From: Altericroceibacterium xinjiangense
GTDB lineage: Bacteria; Pseudomonadota; Alphaproteobacteria; Sphingomonadales; Sphingomonadaceae
Assembly: GCF_003958635.1 (NCBI RefSeq)
Contig: NZ_RSEK01000004.1
Coordinates: 124,001-188,000 of the forward strand
Length of the DNA: 64,000 bases
Direction of reading: 5' to 3'
Of the stretch, positions 54,568-63,785 are shown piece by piece. The position numbers and the translations under genes are program-made. How positions within the stretch are numbered: the stretch's first letter is position 1; each line of letters begins with the position of its first letter. The notes below the pieces were generated by a model. The model searched no databases and was not told where the DNA came from. It worked only from the letters and a program-made list of their open reading frames with translations.

Positions 54568-55518
54568 CTAAGCTTCCGCTTCCGGACTGGATTCGCTGCG
54601 TTTGCTGTGGCGGAAAGCTGTCGGGTCTGCTCCATACGCCTTGCGGAAAGCGCGGGAGAAATGGCTTCGACTGGCGTAGCCGACCGCCTGCGCTATCGCC
54701 TTTATCGGTTGGCGGGTACCTTCAAGCAGGCGGATCGCGTTGTGAAGTCGTACGGCCTGCAGGAACTGCATCGGGCTTTGGCCGATCGCCGCAGCAAAGC
54801 GGTGAGTGAACCGGGAGCGGCTCATTCCCGCAAGCTTGGCGAGATCGTCGAGGCTGTGGTTCTTTTGCGGCTCGCGGTACATTGCTTCCAGCGAACGGCA
54901 AAGCTCGGGTGTCACAAGGGCTGACCAGAATGGCAACAGGTGTTCCTCGGCGGTGCGGCTTCTTGCAAGGCAGACCAGAATCTGGCGCATGACACCCTCG
55001 ATGATGCTTTTGCTGCCAACGGAGGGAGACGACAGCTCTGCCAGGACCACCTGCAACAGGAGTGGCAAAGCCTCGTCGGAACAACGCTCCACCAGCGGCC
55101 CGAGAAGGTGATCGAAAAGGTTGCGGCCACCGGCGGGAGCAATGCGCAAGGACCCGCATCCAAGAATAAGGTCACCCGGGCTGTCGCAGGCGCGGAACTT
55201 CACCAGGCCCGGCAAGAGCGGGCAGCTTCTGTCGGCAGGGATCACGCGGGTGATGGGAGGCTGCCCGCTGATACGCTTCGGGATATTCGCCGGGACGAGG
55301 ACGATAGCGCCCGGGCCAAGGTCAAGCTTGCCGCCTGCCCATTCTATTGAGCCTTCCCCCTGAAGCACGAAGTGAACGACGACATTGCTGACGGGCGGAC
55401 AATCCAGACTGTAGCCGTCCTGAATCTCGCAGATCGCGAACGCTTCAAGAGAAACGCCGATCGAGGCGATGCGATCTTCAATCGTGTCCGTCGTTCCGCG
55501 TTCGGCGTTCGGGCGCAT
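54568..55518 (-). CDS. AraC family transcriptional regulator
   Basis: Protein of about 316 residues: an N-terminal cupin-type sensor domain (FAICEIQDGYSLDCPPVSNV, LDLGPGAIVLVPANIPKRIS) followed by a C-terminal AraC double helix-turn-helix (SLDDLAKLAGMSRSRFTHRF, IKAIAQAVGYASRSHFSRAF). The sensor's ligand is unknown; its cupin resembles the AraC_binding type. Start is uncertain: a GTG 26 codons upstream is possible, but no good ribosome binding site is seen for either. It lies between the adhesin gene and an EF-hand gene, all on one strand, and is a candidate regulator of that cluster. Confidence 0.85.
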   Translation of the reverse strand: MRPNAERGTTDTIEDRIASIGVSLEAFAICEIQDGYSLDCPPVSNVVVHFVLQGEGSIEWAGGKLDLGPGAIVLVPANIPKRISGQPPITRVIPADRSCPLLPGLVKFRACDSPGDLILGCGSLRIAPAGGRNLFDHLLGPLVERCSDEALPLLLQVVLAELSSPSVGSKSIIEGVMRQILVCLARSRTAEEHLLPFWSALVTPELCRSLEAMYREPQKNHSLDDLAKLAGMSRSRFTHRFAAAIGQSPMQFLQAVRLHNAIRLLEGTRQPIKAIAQAVGYASRSHFSRAFRKAYGADPTAFRHSKRSESSPEAEA

Positions 55519-55830
55519 CGTGTTCTTCACGCTGCTGCCCCAGCAATGCTGCGCAGCAATTGCTCGCTGCTCGGGCGCCTGGTCAGTGTCCGACACGCAG
55601 CATCAAGGGCACCGGGCCGTTCTGAAAAGAGCGTCGCAGGGAGCGCTTTCATGGACGGATCGCATGATCCGGGGCTGGCGCATGCGGCACCTTTCGGTGC
55701 TTCAGGGGTGTGGCTGACAGCGGCTTGCCAAGGGAGCCTGTTACAACCCTGTCCGGTGCTTTCGACCGCATCCCCAGGGGCCACTTCAAGGATGGTGCCG
55801 CCGCCGCAAGTGCGACAGCGGCTTTGCGGT
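55519..55830. other. intergenic region, no gene assigned
   Basis: About 310 bp between the EF-hand gene end and the AraC-type gene start on the same strand. Nothing gene-like was recognised; it should carry the AraC gene promoter. Confidence 0.35.
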
Positions 55831-56223
55831 TCAGAACCACTCATCGCCATCCAGAACGCCGTCCCGGCTTTCGTCCCACACGCCGAATTCATCGTCACCG
55901 AAAAACTCGTTCATGCCAAGGAAGCCGTCGGCATCGTCATCGAATGCGCCGAACGCGGAAGCGTCATCGTCCCAGCCCACATTTCGCCAGCCGGTCGTGA
56001 ATTCATTCCGGTCAATCCTGTTATCGCGGTTTGCGTCCCACGTTCCGAAGTTGTTGGTGCGGAAAGCGTCGTATTCGGCGCGCTCGAACAATCCGTCACG
56101 ATCGGTGTCGAACAGGCCGGCGTTGGTTCCGGAAATCAGGTTGCGGTCCACCATACCGGCGTCGGTCGCGCACCCGGCCAGCAAACCAGCCGAAGCCATG
56201 GCGGCAATAAGTATCGTTTTCAT
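55831..56223 (-). CDS. EF-hand calcium-binding lipoprotein
   Basis: Protein of 130 residues with a lipoprotein signal (IAAMASAGLLAGC) and four EF-hand loops: DTDRDGLFERAE, DANRDNRIDRNE, DDDADGFLGMNE and DESRDGVLDGDE, each with acidic residues at the Ca-coordinating positions. The product should be a membrane-anchored Ca sensor or buffer in the periplasm. AAGGAGCAGG precedes the ATG. It is paralogous to the EF-hand gene about 1.5 kb to the right, and both have Trp-rich loops between hands (TTGWRNVGWDDD here, ASGWTRVGWTNP there). Confidence 0.87.
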   Translation of the reverse strand: MKTILIAAMASAGLLAGCATDAGMVDRNLISGTNAGLFDTDRDGLFERAEYDAFRTNNFGTWDANRDNRIDRNEFTTGWRNVGWDDDASAFGAFDDDADGFLGMNEFFGDDEFGVWDESRDGVLDGDEWF

Positions 56224-56448
56224 ATCCTGCTCCTTCGCTATTGAAGCAAAATCCGCTCTGGCCGTGATCTTGAATACGAAAACCCTTCTTGCACCGGCCC
56301 TTCAGATCTGCCTGTCAGTTCAGCGCACGCCAGCGGGAGCGGTTCCCGGGATCAGGCCCTAAGGTGCGACGACTATCGGGATGCAAGTTTTGGCTTCTGC
56401 GAACCTCACACCAGCTAAATTATACGGATGGCCTCCAGGCCATACGAA

Positions 56449-57039
56449 TTACGCTGCGTGCGAAAGCGCTCGCCGGGATGCTGCGACGAGCGGTTCGTCG
56501 TTGCGGGAGAGATTCTCGATGTTCGCTTCATCCACGACCAGGAAGACATCCTGCTCATCGAGGATGCGGCGCGTGTCGGGGTCGAGATCCTCGCCCGGAA
56601 TCTGCGGGATGAACGTCGCATCCCGGATCATCCCTTCCGTAATCGCGAGCCGCTGGCCCGGGTCGATATCCACCGGGGCTTCCCGGGGATTGTCGATCAC
56701 CACTGCGAAGAGACGCTGCCCCTGATCCTCGATCCAGAAGCCGCGGTCGGTCGGCACCTCAGGCACTGTTACCCCGGTCAAAACGACCCCGTCATGCCCG
56801 ATGTGATCGGCAGGAGATCCGAGGATGTCGGCAATGGTGACGGTCGCTTCGGCCGCGACCGGTTCAGGGGCGGTGACAGGATCCGCGCCCGGCGTATTCG
56901 CCCCGACGACTTCCGCGTCGGTAAGATCCGGGTCCCCGTCGGTGTCGCTCATCCACCAGATCAACGGGAGGGCGAACACCACGATCAGCAGAAGAATCCA
57001 CAGCCACTTGGGCTGGCTCTTGCGATCCACGGCCATCAT
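56449..57039 (-). CDS. membrane-anchored OB-fold-like protein with an EF-hand-like loop
   Basis: Protein of 196 residues: one N-terminal membrane helix (WLWILLLIVVFALPLIWWM), then DTDGDPDLTDAE, which fits the EF-hand pattern, a Pro/Ala linker, and a compact beta domain (HIGHDGVVLTGVTVPEVPTD, GFWIEDQGQRLFAVVIDN) like a tRNA_anti/YdeI-type OB fold. Function unknown, periplasmic. AGGAGGAAA precedes ATGATG. Divergent from the small membrane gene to the right. Confidence 0.75.
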   Translation of the reverse strand: MMAVDRKSQPKWLWILLLIVVFALPLIWWMSDTDGDPDLTDAEVVGANTPGADPVTAPEPVAAEATVTIADILGSPADHIGHDGVVLTGVTVPEVPTDRGFWIEDQGQRLFAVVIDNPREAPVDIDPGQRLAITEGMIRDATFIPQIPGEDLDPDTRRILDEQDVFLVVDEANIENLSRNDEPLVAASRRALSHAA

Positions 57040-57208
57040 TTTCCTCCTGCTCGATCTGCCTGCGGGACAGCATCCTCTACATTGCAACTGGCGCCCGACG
57101 TGGAGGTTCCAGCGCGTACCCCTGCCGTCTCCGGTGGCACCAGTTGGTGCACGGAATGGAACTGAGCCGGGCGCCACCTGTTCATCAACGGTAGCAGCAG
57201 GAGTTCGA

Positions 57209-57445
57209 ATGATGTCCAGGGGAAGAGAAGGCTCAAAAAAGGGACCGGGCGTATGGCTCCTCGGCCTGCTTGCCGTGGCGGCTGTGGCAATGTTCCTGTT
57301 TTCGATCCTTGGCGGTCCGGATTCCCGCGAGGTGGAAGAGCAACAGGGCTTCGAATCTCATGAGACCGTCGATGCGGTCGTGGGTGCGACAGAGGTGGAA
57401 ACGCAGCCAGCCGTGGGGGACGAAACCCCTCTGGCGGAACAGTAA
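57209..57445 (+). CDS. hypothetical small membrane protein
   Basis: Protein of 78 residues with a basic N-terminus, one membrane helix (GVWLLGLLAVAAVAMFLFSI) and an acidic periplasmic tail (REVEEQQGFESHETVDAV). AGCAGGAG precedes the ATG. It overlaps nothing and is followed after 22 bp by an EF-hand gene on the same strand, so they likely form an operon. No family recognised. Confidence 0.65.
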   Translation: MMSRGREGSKKGPGVWLLGLLAVAAVAMFLFSILGGPDSREVEEQQGFESHETVDAVVGATEVETQPAVGDETPLAEQ

Positions 57446-57467
57446 TTCAGAAAGAAGCGAGCCGGTT

Positions 57468-57905
57468 ATGAAGAAGCCTGTTGTGATCAGCATCGTCGCC
57501 TGCGCCATGCTGGCAGCGTGCGAGAGCGAGCCGCAAGTCGTGGCGGTCGAGGGAGTGGAGCAGAGCGAGGTCGACTACTCCGTCGCCGACAACCAGGACG
57601 AGCTTTCGCGCTGGGATGTCGACGCGGACGGGCAGCTTAGCCAGACCGAATATGGCAGCGTCGGCTCCCTCGCCGGGCATGCCTGGAATACGGATGATAA
57701 TCCGGGGCTGGGGCCGGAGGAGTTCGCGAGCGGCTGGACGAGGGTCGGGTGGACCAATCCTCAGGCAGCGTTCGCGGCTTTCGACGATGACGGCGACGGC
57801 ATTCTTCAGGCAGCTGAGCTTTTCGACCAGGAAGAATGGACCGAGTGGGACACCGACAGCAGCGGAAAGCTGGAGTTCGGGGAATTCAGCTACTACGCCC
57901 AGTAG
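57468..57905 (+). CDS. EF-hand calcium-binding lipoprotein
   Basis: Protein of 145 residues with lipoprotein signal (ISIVACAMLAAC) and four EF-hand loops: DVDADGQLSQTE, NTDDNPGLGPEE, DDDGDGILQAAE and DTDSSGKLEFGE. The first, third and fourth look fully competent; the second has Asn/Pro changes. The layout mirrors the EF-hand lipoprotein on the opposite strand, indicating a duplication. Likely a periplasmic or outer-membrane-anchored Ca-binding protein. Confidence 0.87.
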   Translation: MKKPVVISIVACAMLAACESEPQVVAVEGVEQSEVDYSVADNQDELSRWDVDADGQLSQTEYGSVGSLAGHAWNTDDNPGLGPEEFASGWTRVGWTNPQAAFAAFDDDGDGILQAAELFDQEEWTEWDTDSSGKLEFGEFSYYAQ

Positions 57906-58004
57906 GCGGCTGATCGTTCCTCCGCCGCAAGCAGCGGCAAGAGGGGAACCGCACCCAACCGCGCAACAGGACTGGCGGCCCTGATCCGGGCGGCAGCGTT
58001 CCGG

Positions 58005-58424
58005 CTAGAAGGTGTCCTGCGCTAAAAGGCCGAGGTCGGAGAGGACGGCGGCCAGGGCCTGGTCCAGATGGATCGCACACAGGTTCAGATCCAGTTCCTC
58101 TGCGCTCTTCAGGGCTTGATCCAGCAAGCGGCGAAGCTCCAGCGCCCGTGGGTCCAGCTGCTCGGCGGGAATGGGGCTGTCGAATTGCACCCCTGAAATC
58201 CTGCCATTTCCCCAGCGCACGCGGCCGGTCACCTTCAGCTTGCCGATCTCCACGGTCACGGCCTCATCGGCGGCATAAGCCGCGCCCCCGAGATTGCTGA
58301 TCTGACATCCTCCCGAAGACAGATCGATCATGAGCCCTTCGGCGGTGCGCCCGCCGGATCCCTTGATCCGGACAACTTGCCGCATGGCATATCGCTCATG
58401 AGCCCGAGCCAGAGTTGCCGTCAT
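58005..58424 (-). CDS. PilZ domain protein (c-di-GMP receptor candidate)
   Basis: Protein of 139 residues. PilZ core: HERYAMRQVVRIKGSGGRTA has a partial RxxxR-like motif, with DLSSGGCQISNLGG and GRVRWGNGRISGVQFDSPI matching the D/NxSxxG motif and following strands. C-terminal helical tail of about 50 residues. The Arg motif is incomplete, so c-di-GMP binding is uncertain. Directly downstream of the GGDEF-EAL gene, 16 bp away on the same strand, so likely its effector partner. Confidence 0.85.
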   Translation of the reverse strand: MTATLARAHERYAMRQVVRIKGSGGRTAEGLMIDLSSGGCQISNLGGAAYAADEAVTVEIGKLKVTGRVRWGNGRISGVQFDSPIPAEQLDPRALELRRLLDQALKSAEELDLNLCAIHLDQALAAVLSDLGLLAQDTF

Positions 58425-58440
58425 GGCCTTCTGCCCTTTC

Positions 58441-61400
58441 CTAGCTGAGTTGAGTGAACCGGCGGACGAGCTCCGGTACCCGATTTGCCGGCTCGGCCTT
58501 GGAGAACAGGAAACCCTGGCCGAAATCACAGCTGGCTTTCAGCAGGCAAGCGGCCTGGGCGTCGGTTTCGATCCCCTCGGCTACAACCTTGATCCCCAGG
58601 CTGCGCCCAAGATGGATGACGGCCCGAATGATGGCATCGTTGTCGGTATCGCTTTCGATCCCCTGCACGAAGCTGCGGTCGATCTTGATGGTGTCCACCG
58701 GGAATTTCTTCAGGTGGGCGAGCGAGGCATAACCGGTTCCGAAATCGTCGAGCGCCACGCGGACGCCCGCGTTCCCCAACTGCGCGAGAGAGCGGTGAAC
58801 GTACTCCGCCCCCGGACCCAGGAACACGGATTCCGTGACTTCGAGCTGGAAATGATGCGGCGGAATATCCGCCTTGGCCAACCGGTCGAGCACGCGTTCG
58901 GCGAATTTGTCGTTCCGAAACTCCGCGGCAGAAGCATTTACCGCGACGTGATGGAACTCGATACCCTGATCCAGCCAGCTGCGCATGTCGGAAATCGTGC
59001 GCTCGATGATCCGGTCGCTGATCGCGGCGGCAAGGTCGGCATCCTCGAACGCGGCTTCGATGGAAGCGGGATAATTGAGTTCGCCATAGGGAGTACGCCA
59101 CCGAAGCAGGGCCTCGAAACCCACGATCGACCTGTTGAGAAGGCCAAGCTTCGGCTGGTAATAGGGAACTACCCGGTTGTCCCGCAAGGCGTCGCGCGCC
59201 AGCTGGAGCATGGCCCCGCGCTGCAGGATGGCTGTCTCCATCTGCGGCGCAAACAGCGCCGAAGTGGCCCGCCCATTCGATTTCGCAGCATAGAGCGCTA
59301 TGTCCGCACTCTTCAGCAGCGTTTCCGCGTCGGCCCCGAACTTGGGGAAAACGGTTGCGCCAACGCTGGCGCGGCAGTGCAGGACATGCCCCTTGCAGAC
59401 GAAGGGTTCCTGCAAGCGGTCGAGGATCGACCTGGATAGCCGGGAGAGGTTCTCTTCGCTGCCGACTCCGGGCAGGATCAGCGCAAACTCATCGCCTCCC
59501 AGTCGGGCGACGGTATCGCCTTCGCGTACCGTGCTCTGCAGGCGGCAGGCCAGCATCTTGAGCAGTTCGTCGCCAGCATCGTGGCCGTGCGTATCGTTGA
59601 TCTTCTTGAAATGGTCGAGGTCGAGCAGCAAAAGCCCCAGGCATTCGCCCGCATCGGCGGCGTGCCGTATCGCCTCGTCCAGCTTGTCCTGCAACAGGCG
59701 GCGGTTCGCCAGCCCGGTCAGGGCGTCGTGGGATGCGATCCAGCGAATCCGCTCCTCGGCGGTCTTTTCATCGGTGACATCGCGGAAGGTCACGATGATC
59801 CTCCCCATGTCCCTTCCCGCGTCCCGTGTCTTCCACCCGTTCATGGTTACCCAGCGTTCCGCCCCGTCGCTGGCGCGGCTGATCCGGACCGAGGATTCAA
59901 GCTTCATCGCCTTCCGGCTTTCGAGCGTCTTTTGAAGGAGCTGGGTGAAAACGTCCCGGTCGTCCTGATGAACACGCTCCAGCGCAGCTGCCCGGGAAGG
60001 CCGGACAGTGTCGGAAATCCCCAGGATCTCCCTTAGCCTTCCCGACCAGTTCCGGCTTTGAGTGGCGGCATCGTAGTCCCAGATCCCCAGCCCTGCCGCT
60101 TCTGCAGCCAGGCGGAAGCGTTCTTCGCTCTCGCGCAGGGCTTCCTCGGCCCGCTTGCGATCGGTGATGTCGAGGTGGGCGCCGATCGCGCGGATCATCT
60201 CGCCGTTTTCATCGCGCACCACCTTGGTCCGGCTGGCGATCCAGCGCGTCTCCCCGGTGTCCGCGCGGATCATGCGAAACTCGCACTCGTATCCGTCGGT
60301 TTCCTTGAGGCCTTGCAGGACTTCGGCCTTGATCCGCTTCTGATCCAGCGGGTGGACCAGCTGGAGGGATTCCTCGGCAGTCATCGTCTTCTTGTCGACG
60401 GGCAGGCCGACTTGCCGGAAGAACAGTTCGGAACAGGTCGAGATGCCGTCCGGCCTTGTCTCGAAATCGGCCAGGCCGGTCGTCTCGTACAGCAGGCGAA
60501 GGCGTTCTTCGCTTCGCCGCAAGGCCTCTTCAGCCTCCTTCTTTTCCGTCACGTCCCGCGAGATGCAGAGATGGGCTTTCGATCCATCGGCCATGCGGAA
60601 GGGCACTGACTGGGCTTCCACGTGGCGCTGGCGGCCTTTCAGCCCCACCAGCTTGAAACTCCAGGTAACCGCCTCACCGGCCAGAACGCGCGCATGCGTC
60701 TCCCGGCAAAGCGGCATGTATTCGGACACGATCGCCTCGTACCCCGGCGTCGATACGCTCGCGATGCTCGGCGCCTGCAAAAGCTCAAGACCGCAGGGGT
60801 TTATGTGAACCAGTTGCCCATCGGCATCGAAAATCTTCACGCAGTTCGGGATCGCGTCGATGATGGCGCGGAACTGCGTCTCGCCCTGACGAAGCCGCTC
60901 CTCCAGCTGCACTTGCTCGTGTACGTCTTCGCACAATCCATACCAGCGAACGATTTCCCCGGTTTCACTCCACTTGGGTGCGGCGCGTGTCCGGAACCAG
61001 CGCCAGGAACGGTCCCGCATCCGAAAACGCGCGCGGCTCTCCAGAGGCTCACCGCTGCGCATGCAAGCGGACCAGATCTCCCCCAGCGATGCCCGGTCCT
61101 CCGGGTGGACCAGTTCGGACCAGCGGTTGGACGCGAGAACTTCCATGGGAATGCCGGTCAGGCGAACCAGCCGGGGAGAAACTGTTTGCGGTATTCCGTC
61201 AGGATTGGTCGTCCAGGGAATCTGCGGATTCAGCTCGACGGTAAGGCGGTAGTGCTCTTCGCTTTCCTGAAGCGCCGTCTCCGCTGCGACTTGCGTGGAT
61301 ACGTCCTCGCTCGTCGCGATCAGGTAACGATCGGGCGTGAGGGTATGGCGCAGCTGGTGGGTCTCGCCCCCGTTCGAGAACAGGAGGCGGCCGCCTACGC

Positions 61401-61695
61401 CCAATTGAGTCCAGAGCTCTTCTTCAACCTCGGAGACGGTCTTGCCGGGGTGGCGTCCGGCGGCGACACTCCGTTCAAGCAACTCGCGCCCGGTCATGCC
61501 GGGGCGCACCTCGTCCGGATCCAGGCCGAGAACCTCGGCATAGCGGCAATTGACCACCACTATGCGCCCGTCGGGGTCGAACATGCACAAGCCTTGGTGC
61601 ATCTGGTCCAGCGCTTTGCGGTACAAGGTCAGCTCGGCACGCAGAGCCTCGATCTCTGCTTCCTGATCGGGTATCTGATAGGCCTGAGACGCCAC
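58441..61695 (-). CDS. multi-PAS GGDEF-EAL signalling protein
   Basis: Cytosolic protein of 1084 residues. An N-terminal PAS-7-type domain (LDQMHQGLCMFDPDGRIVVV) is followed by about four more PAS/PAC units, a GGDEF domain with intact RLGGDEFALIL, and an EAL domain with intact GFEALLRW, DFGTGYASL, KIDRSFV and VAEGIET. Both catalytic signatures look complete, so it may both make and degrade c-di-GMP, depending on PAS signals. No membrane helix was seen, so the PAS tandem senses cytoplasmic ligands or redox state. The PilZ gene follows closely downstream. Confidence 0.9.
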   Translation of the reverse strand: MASQAYQIPDQEAEIEALRAELTLYRKALDQMHQGLCMFDPDGRIVVVNCRYAEVLGLDPDEVRPGMTGRELLERSVAAGRHPGKTVSEVEEELWTQLGVGGRLLFSNGGETHQLRHTLTPDRYLIATSEDVSTQVAAETALQESEEHYRLTVELNPQIPWTTNPDGIPQTVSPRLVRLTGIPMEVLASNRWSELVHPEDRASLGEIWSACMRSGEPLESRARFRMRDRSWRWFRTRAAPKWSETGEIVRWYGLCEDVHEQVQLEERLRQGETQFRAIIDAIPNCVKIFDADGQLVHINPCGLELLQAPSIASVSTPGYEAIVSEYMPLCRETHARVLAGEAVTWSFKLVGLKGRQRHVEAQSVPFRMADGSKAHLCISRDVTEKKEAEEALRRSEERLRLLYETTGLADFETRPDGISTCSELFFRQVGLPVDKKTMTAEESLQLVHPLDQKRIKAEVLQGLKETDGYECEFRMIRADTGETRWIASRTKVVRDENGEMIRAIGAHLDITDRKRAEEALRESEERFRLAAEAAGLGIWDYDAATQSRNWSGRLREILGISDTVRPSRAAALERVHQDDRDVFTQLLQKTLESRKAMKLESSVRISRASDGAERWVTMNGWKTRDAGRDMGRIIVTFRDVTDEKTAEERIRWIASHDALTGLANRRLLQDKLDEAIRHAADAGECLGLLLLDLDHFKKINDTHGHDAGDELLKMLACRLQSTVREGDTVARLGGDEFALILPGVGSEENLSRLSRSILDRLQEPFVCKGHVLHCRASVGATVFPKFGADAETLLKSADIALYAAKSNGRATSALFAPQMETAILQRGAMLQLARDALRDNRVVPYYQPKLGLLNRSIVGFEALLRWRTPYGELNYPASIEAAFEDADLAAAISDRIIERTISDMRSWLDQGIEFHHVAVNASAAEFRNDKFAERVLDRLAKADIPPHHFQLEVTESVFLGPGAEYVHRSLAQLGNAGVRVALDDFGTGYASLAHLKKFPVDTIKIDRSFVQGIESDTDNDAIIRAVIHLGRSLGIKVVAEGIETDAQAACLLKASCDFGQGFLFSKAEPANRVPELVRRFTQLS

Positions 61696-62113
61696 GCTTT
61701 CTCGTCCTTCCTGCCGATTTGCCAGACCACCGGATCAGCGAACGCTTCGTGCCGATCGGCCGTTGGAGGACACCGGATGAAAAAGCCCCAACGCACATTC
61801 CTTATAGTCTCCCGGAAAGGCGCTGCCTCTCCGGGAGACTACTCAACTGTCTGTTATTCTGGCGAACCGGCCATGCGCGCCTCGGCTTCCGGCAGCCCGC
61901 CAGCGGGCTGATCTTCAACCAAGGTCCTGAACCCGTCTGCAGAACCCGAGCACGTCCCGGTTCCCGCAGCGCGCGGGCGGCCGATCCGGCGCGCTTTGGC
62001 CACGCGGTATCGGGATTTCCGTTTCAGGAACGAAGCATCAGGAACGAAGCCACGACGGCCTCGGTTGAGGGGCAGATCCGCCCATCCCCTAAGTCCGCCT
62101 GAAGGAAGTAGCC
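61696..62113. other. divergent intergenic region with a hairpin
   Basis: About 420 bp between the GGDEF-EAL and SDR genes. AGTCTCCCGGA and TCCGGGAGACT at 61806-61840 form a perfect 11-bp stem with a 13-nt loop, about 110 bp upstream of the GGDEF-EAL start. It may act in transcription attenuation or be a regulatory RNA structure. No ORF of note. Confidence 0.4.
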
Positions 62114-63124
62114 ATGGCCGTCAAACTGAAGCCGCTAGCCGAACAAGTCGTTGTCGTCATTGGCGCCGCGAGCGGCATCGGGCGGGAAACCGCGCTGCGC
62201 TTCGGCGAGGCGGGGGCGAGCGTCCTAGTCGCGGCCCGGGACGAAGACGCCTTGCGTTCGCTTGTCGCGGAAATCGAGCGCGCGGGCGGTCAGGCCGCGC
62301 ACGCGGTGTGCGATGTAGCCGACTTCGCCCAAGTCGAAGCAGTCGCGAGGCTGGCGGAAGAGCGTTTCGGGCGCGTCGATACATGGGTCAACGACGCCGC
62401 GGTCGCGGTCTATGCCAGGTTCTGGGACACGAAGCCGGACGAATTCCGGCGTGTGATGGACGTGAATTACATGGGGCAGATCCACGGCACGCTCGCCGCG
62501 TTGCCGCTGCTGCGTCGCCAGGGCGGGGCACTGATCGCGATTTCCTCGGTCGAAAGCATGGTCTCCCTCCCGCTGCACAGCGCCTATGCGGCATCGAAGC
62601 ACGCAGTCGAGGGAGCGATGGACGCGCTGCGGAGGGAAATCATGGCCGAAGGCTGGCCGGTTTCGGTCACCAGCGTGAAGCCGGCCACGATCGACACGCC
62701 CCTGTTCCCCAACTCGCGCAACACGATGGACGTGAAGCCCAAGGGGCCGCCGCCTTATTACGATCCGGCCGTGGTGGCCGACTGCGTCCTCTATGCCGCC
62801 CAGCACCCGGTACGGGACATGTATGCGGGCGGCGCGGCGCGGATGATGGTGGCCAACCAGCATCTGGCGCCCGGATTGATGGACCAGGCGCTGTCCCGGT
62901 TCGGCATCCCGGCATCGCGGACCGAGCAGCCGGATCCCGGCGGCAGCGAAGGCAATCTCCAGGCGCCCAGCGGCGACAGCCGCCGCAGCGGCGGCTTGCC
63001 GCGCGGCGGGCGGAGGTTCAGCCTCTACACGTGGATGGAGACGCACCCGGGCGCGGCGAAGGTTGTGGCCGGCGGCGCGCTGGCCGGGGCCCTGCTGCTG
63101 AACCGGCGCAGGGATGGCGAATAG
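62114..63124 (+). CDS. SDR family oxidoreductase with C-terminal hydrophobic tail
   Basis: SDR of 336 residues with VVIGAASGIGRETALRFGEA, WVNDAAVAVY, the catalytic serine in LIAISSVESMVSLPLHS, and YAASKHAVEG. After the dehydrogenase core (about residue 250) comes a linker rich in Ser/Gly/Arg and a short hydrophobic tail (AAKVVAGGALAGALLL) with terminal Arg residues, which could tether it to the membrane. The typical substrate-end Gly motif is absent. Same strand as the exonuclease gene 17 bp downstream. Substrate unknown. Confidence 0.82.
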   Translation: MAVKLKPLAEQVVVVIGAASGIGRETALRFGEAGASVLVAARDEDALRSLVAEIERAGGQAAHAVCDVADFAQVEAVARLAEERFGRVDTWVNDAAVAVYARFWDTKPDEFRRVMDVNYMGQIHGTLAALPLLRRQGGALIAISSVESMVSLPLHSAYAASKHAVEGAMDALRREIMAEGWPVSVTSVKPATIDTPLFPNSRNTMDVKPKGPPPYYDPAVVADCVLYAAQHPVRDMYAGGAARMMVANQHLAPGLMDQALSRFGIPASRTEQPDPGGSEGNLQAPSGDSRRSGGLPRGGRRFSLYTWMETHPGAAKVVAGGALAGALLLNRRRDGE

Positions 63125-63141
63125 ATGCAGGTCCCGTCCTC

Positions 63142-63699
63142 ATGATCGCGTTTCTCGATTTCGAAGCCTCATCCTTGTCCGATGACAGCTATCCCGTGGA
63201 AGTGGGCTGGGTGTTCGAGGACGGACGCAGCGAAGCCTACCTGATCCGACCCGCGCCGGAGTGGACCGAATGGGATCCGCAGGCGGAGGCGATCCACGGC
63301 ATCTCGCGGGCGGACCTGCTGGAGAACGGCACTGCGCACGACACGGTGGCGCAGCGGATGGTCGAAGCACTGACCGGGCACGACTTGTGCGCCAGCGCGC
63401 CGTCATGGGACGGCAAGTGGCTGAGCGCGCTGCTGCGCGCGGCCGGTCTTCCCCGCCGGGCTCTGCGGCTGCGCGACACGGATGAAGTGCTGCGCGAAAC
63501 CGCCAGCGCGATCCTGGTCCCTTCCATGGCGGGCGCCCAACTCGGTCCGGTGGTGGAGGATCTGATTGCCCGGCAAGCGGCGGCGGCGGCGGACGACGGC
63601 CCGCCCGCACACCGTGCGCTGGCCGATGCGGAGCACGAACGCCGGCGCTGGCTGAAGATACGGGGCGCGGCACGATCCATGGTGACAGCGATCGGCTGA
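63142..63699 (+). CDS. DnaQ-like 3'-5' exonuclease family protein
   Basis: Protein of 185 residues with the DEDD exonuclease fold: AFLDFEASSLSDDSYPVEVG (first Asp-x-Glu motif), GHDLCASAPSWDGKWLSALL (second acidic motif), and HRALADAEHERRRWL near the end (His-x-Ala-Leu-x-Asp, DEDDh-type). Cytosolic nuclease of unknown substrate, perhaps RNA or DNA ends. Downstream of the SDR on the same strand with a short spacer. Confidence 0.8.
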   Translation: MIAFLDFEASSLSDDSYPVEVGWVFEDGRSEAYLIRPAPEWTEWDPQAEAIHGISRADLLENGTAHDTVAQRMVEALTGHDLCASAPSWDGKWLSALLRAAGLPRRALRLRDTDEVLRETASAILVPSMAGAQLGPVVEDLIARQAAAAADDGPPAHRALADAEHERRRWLKIRGAARSMVTAIG

Positions 63700-63785
63700 C
63701 GGCAAAAAGCCTGTCCGCTCGCCCGGGCCGGAACGCTTGGGCTTCACCTGCGCTTATCCGGCAGCGGGTGCAGGGGAGCTGTTGA

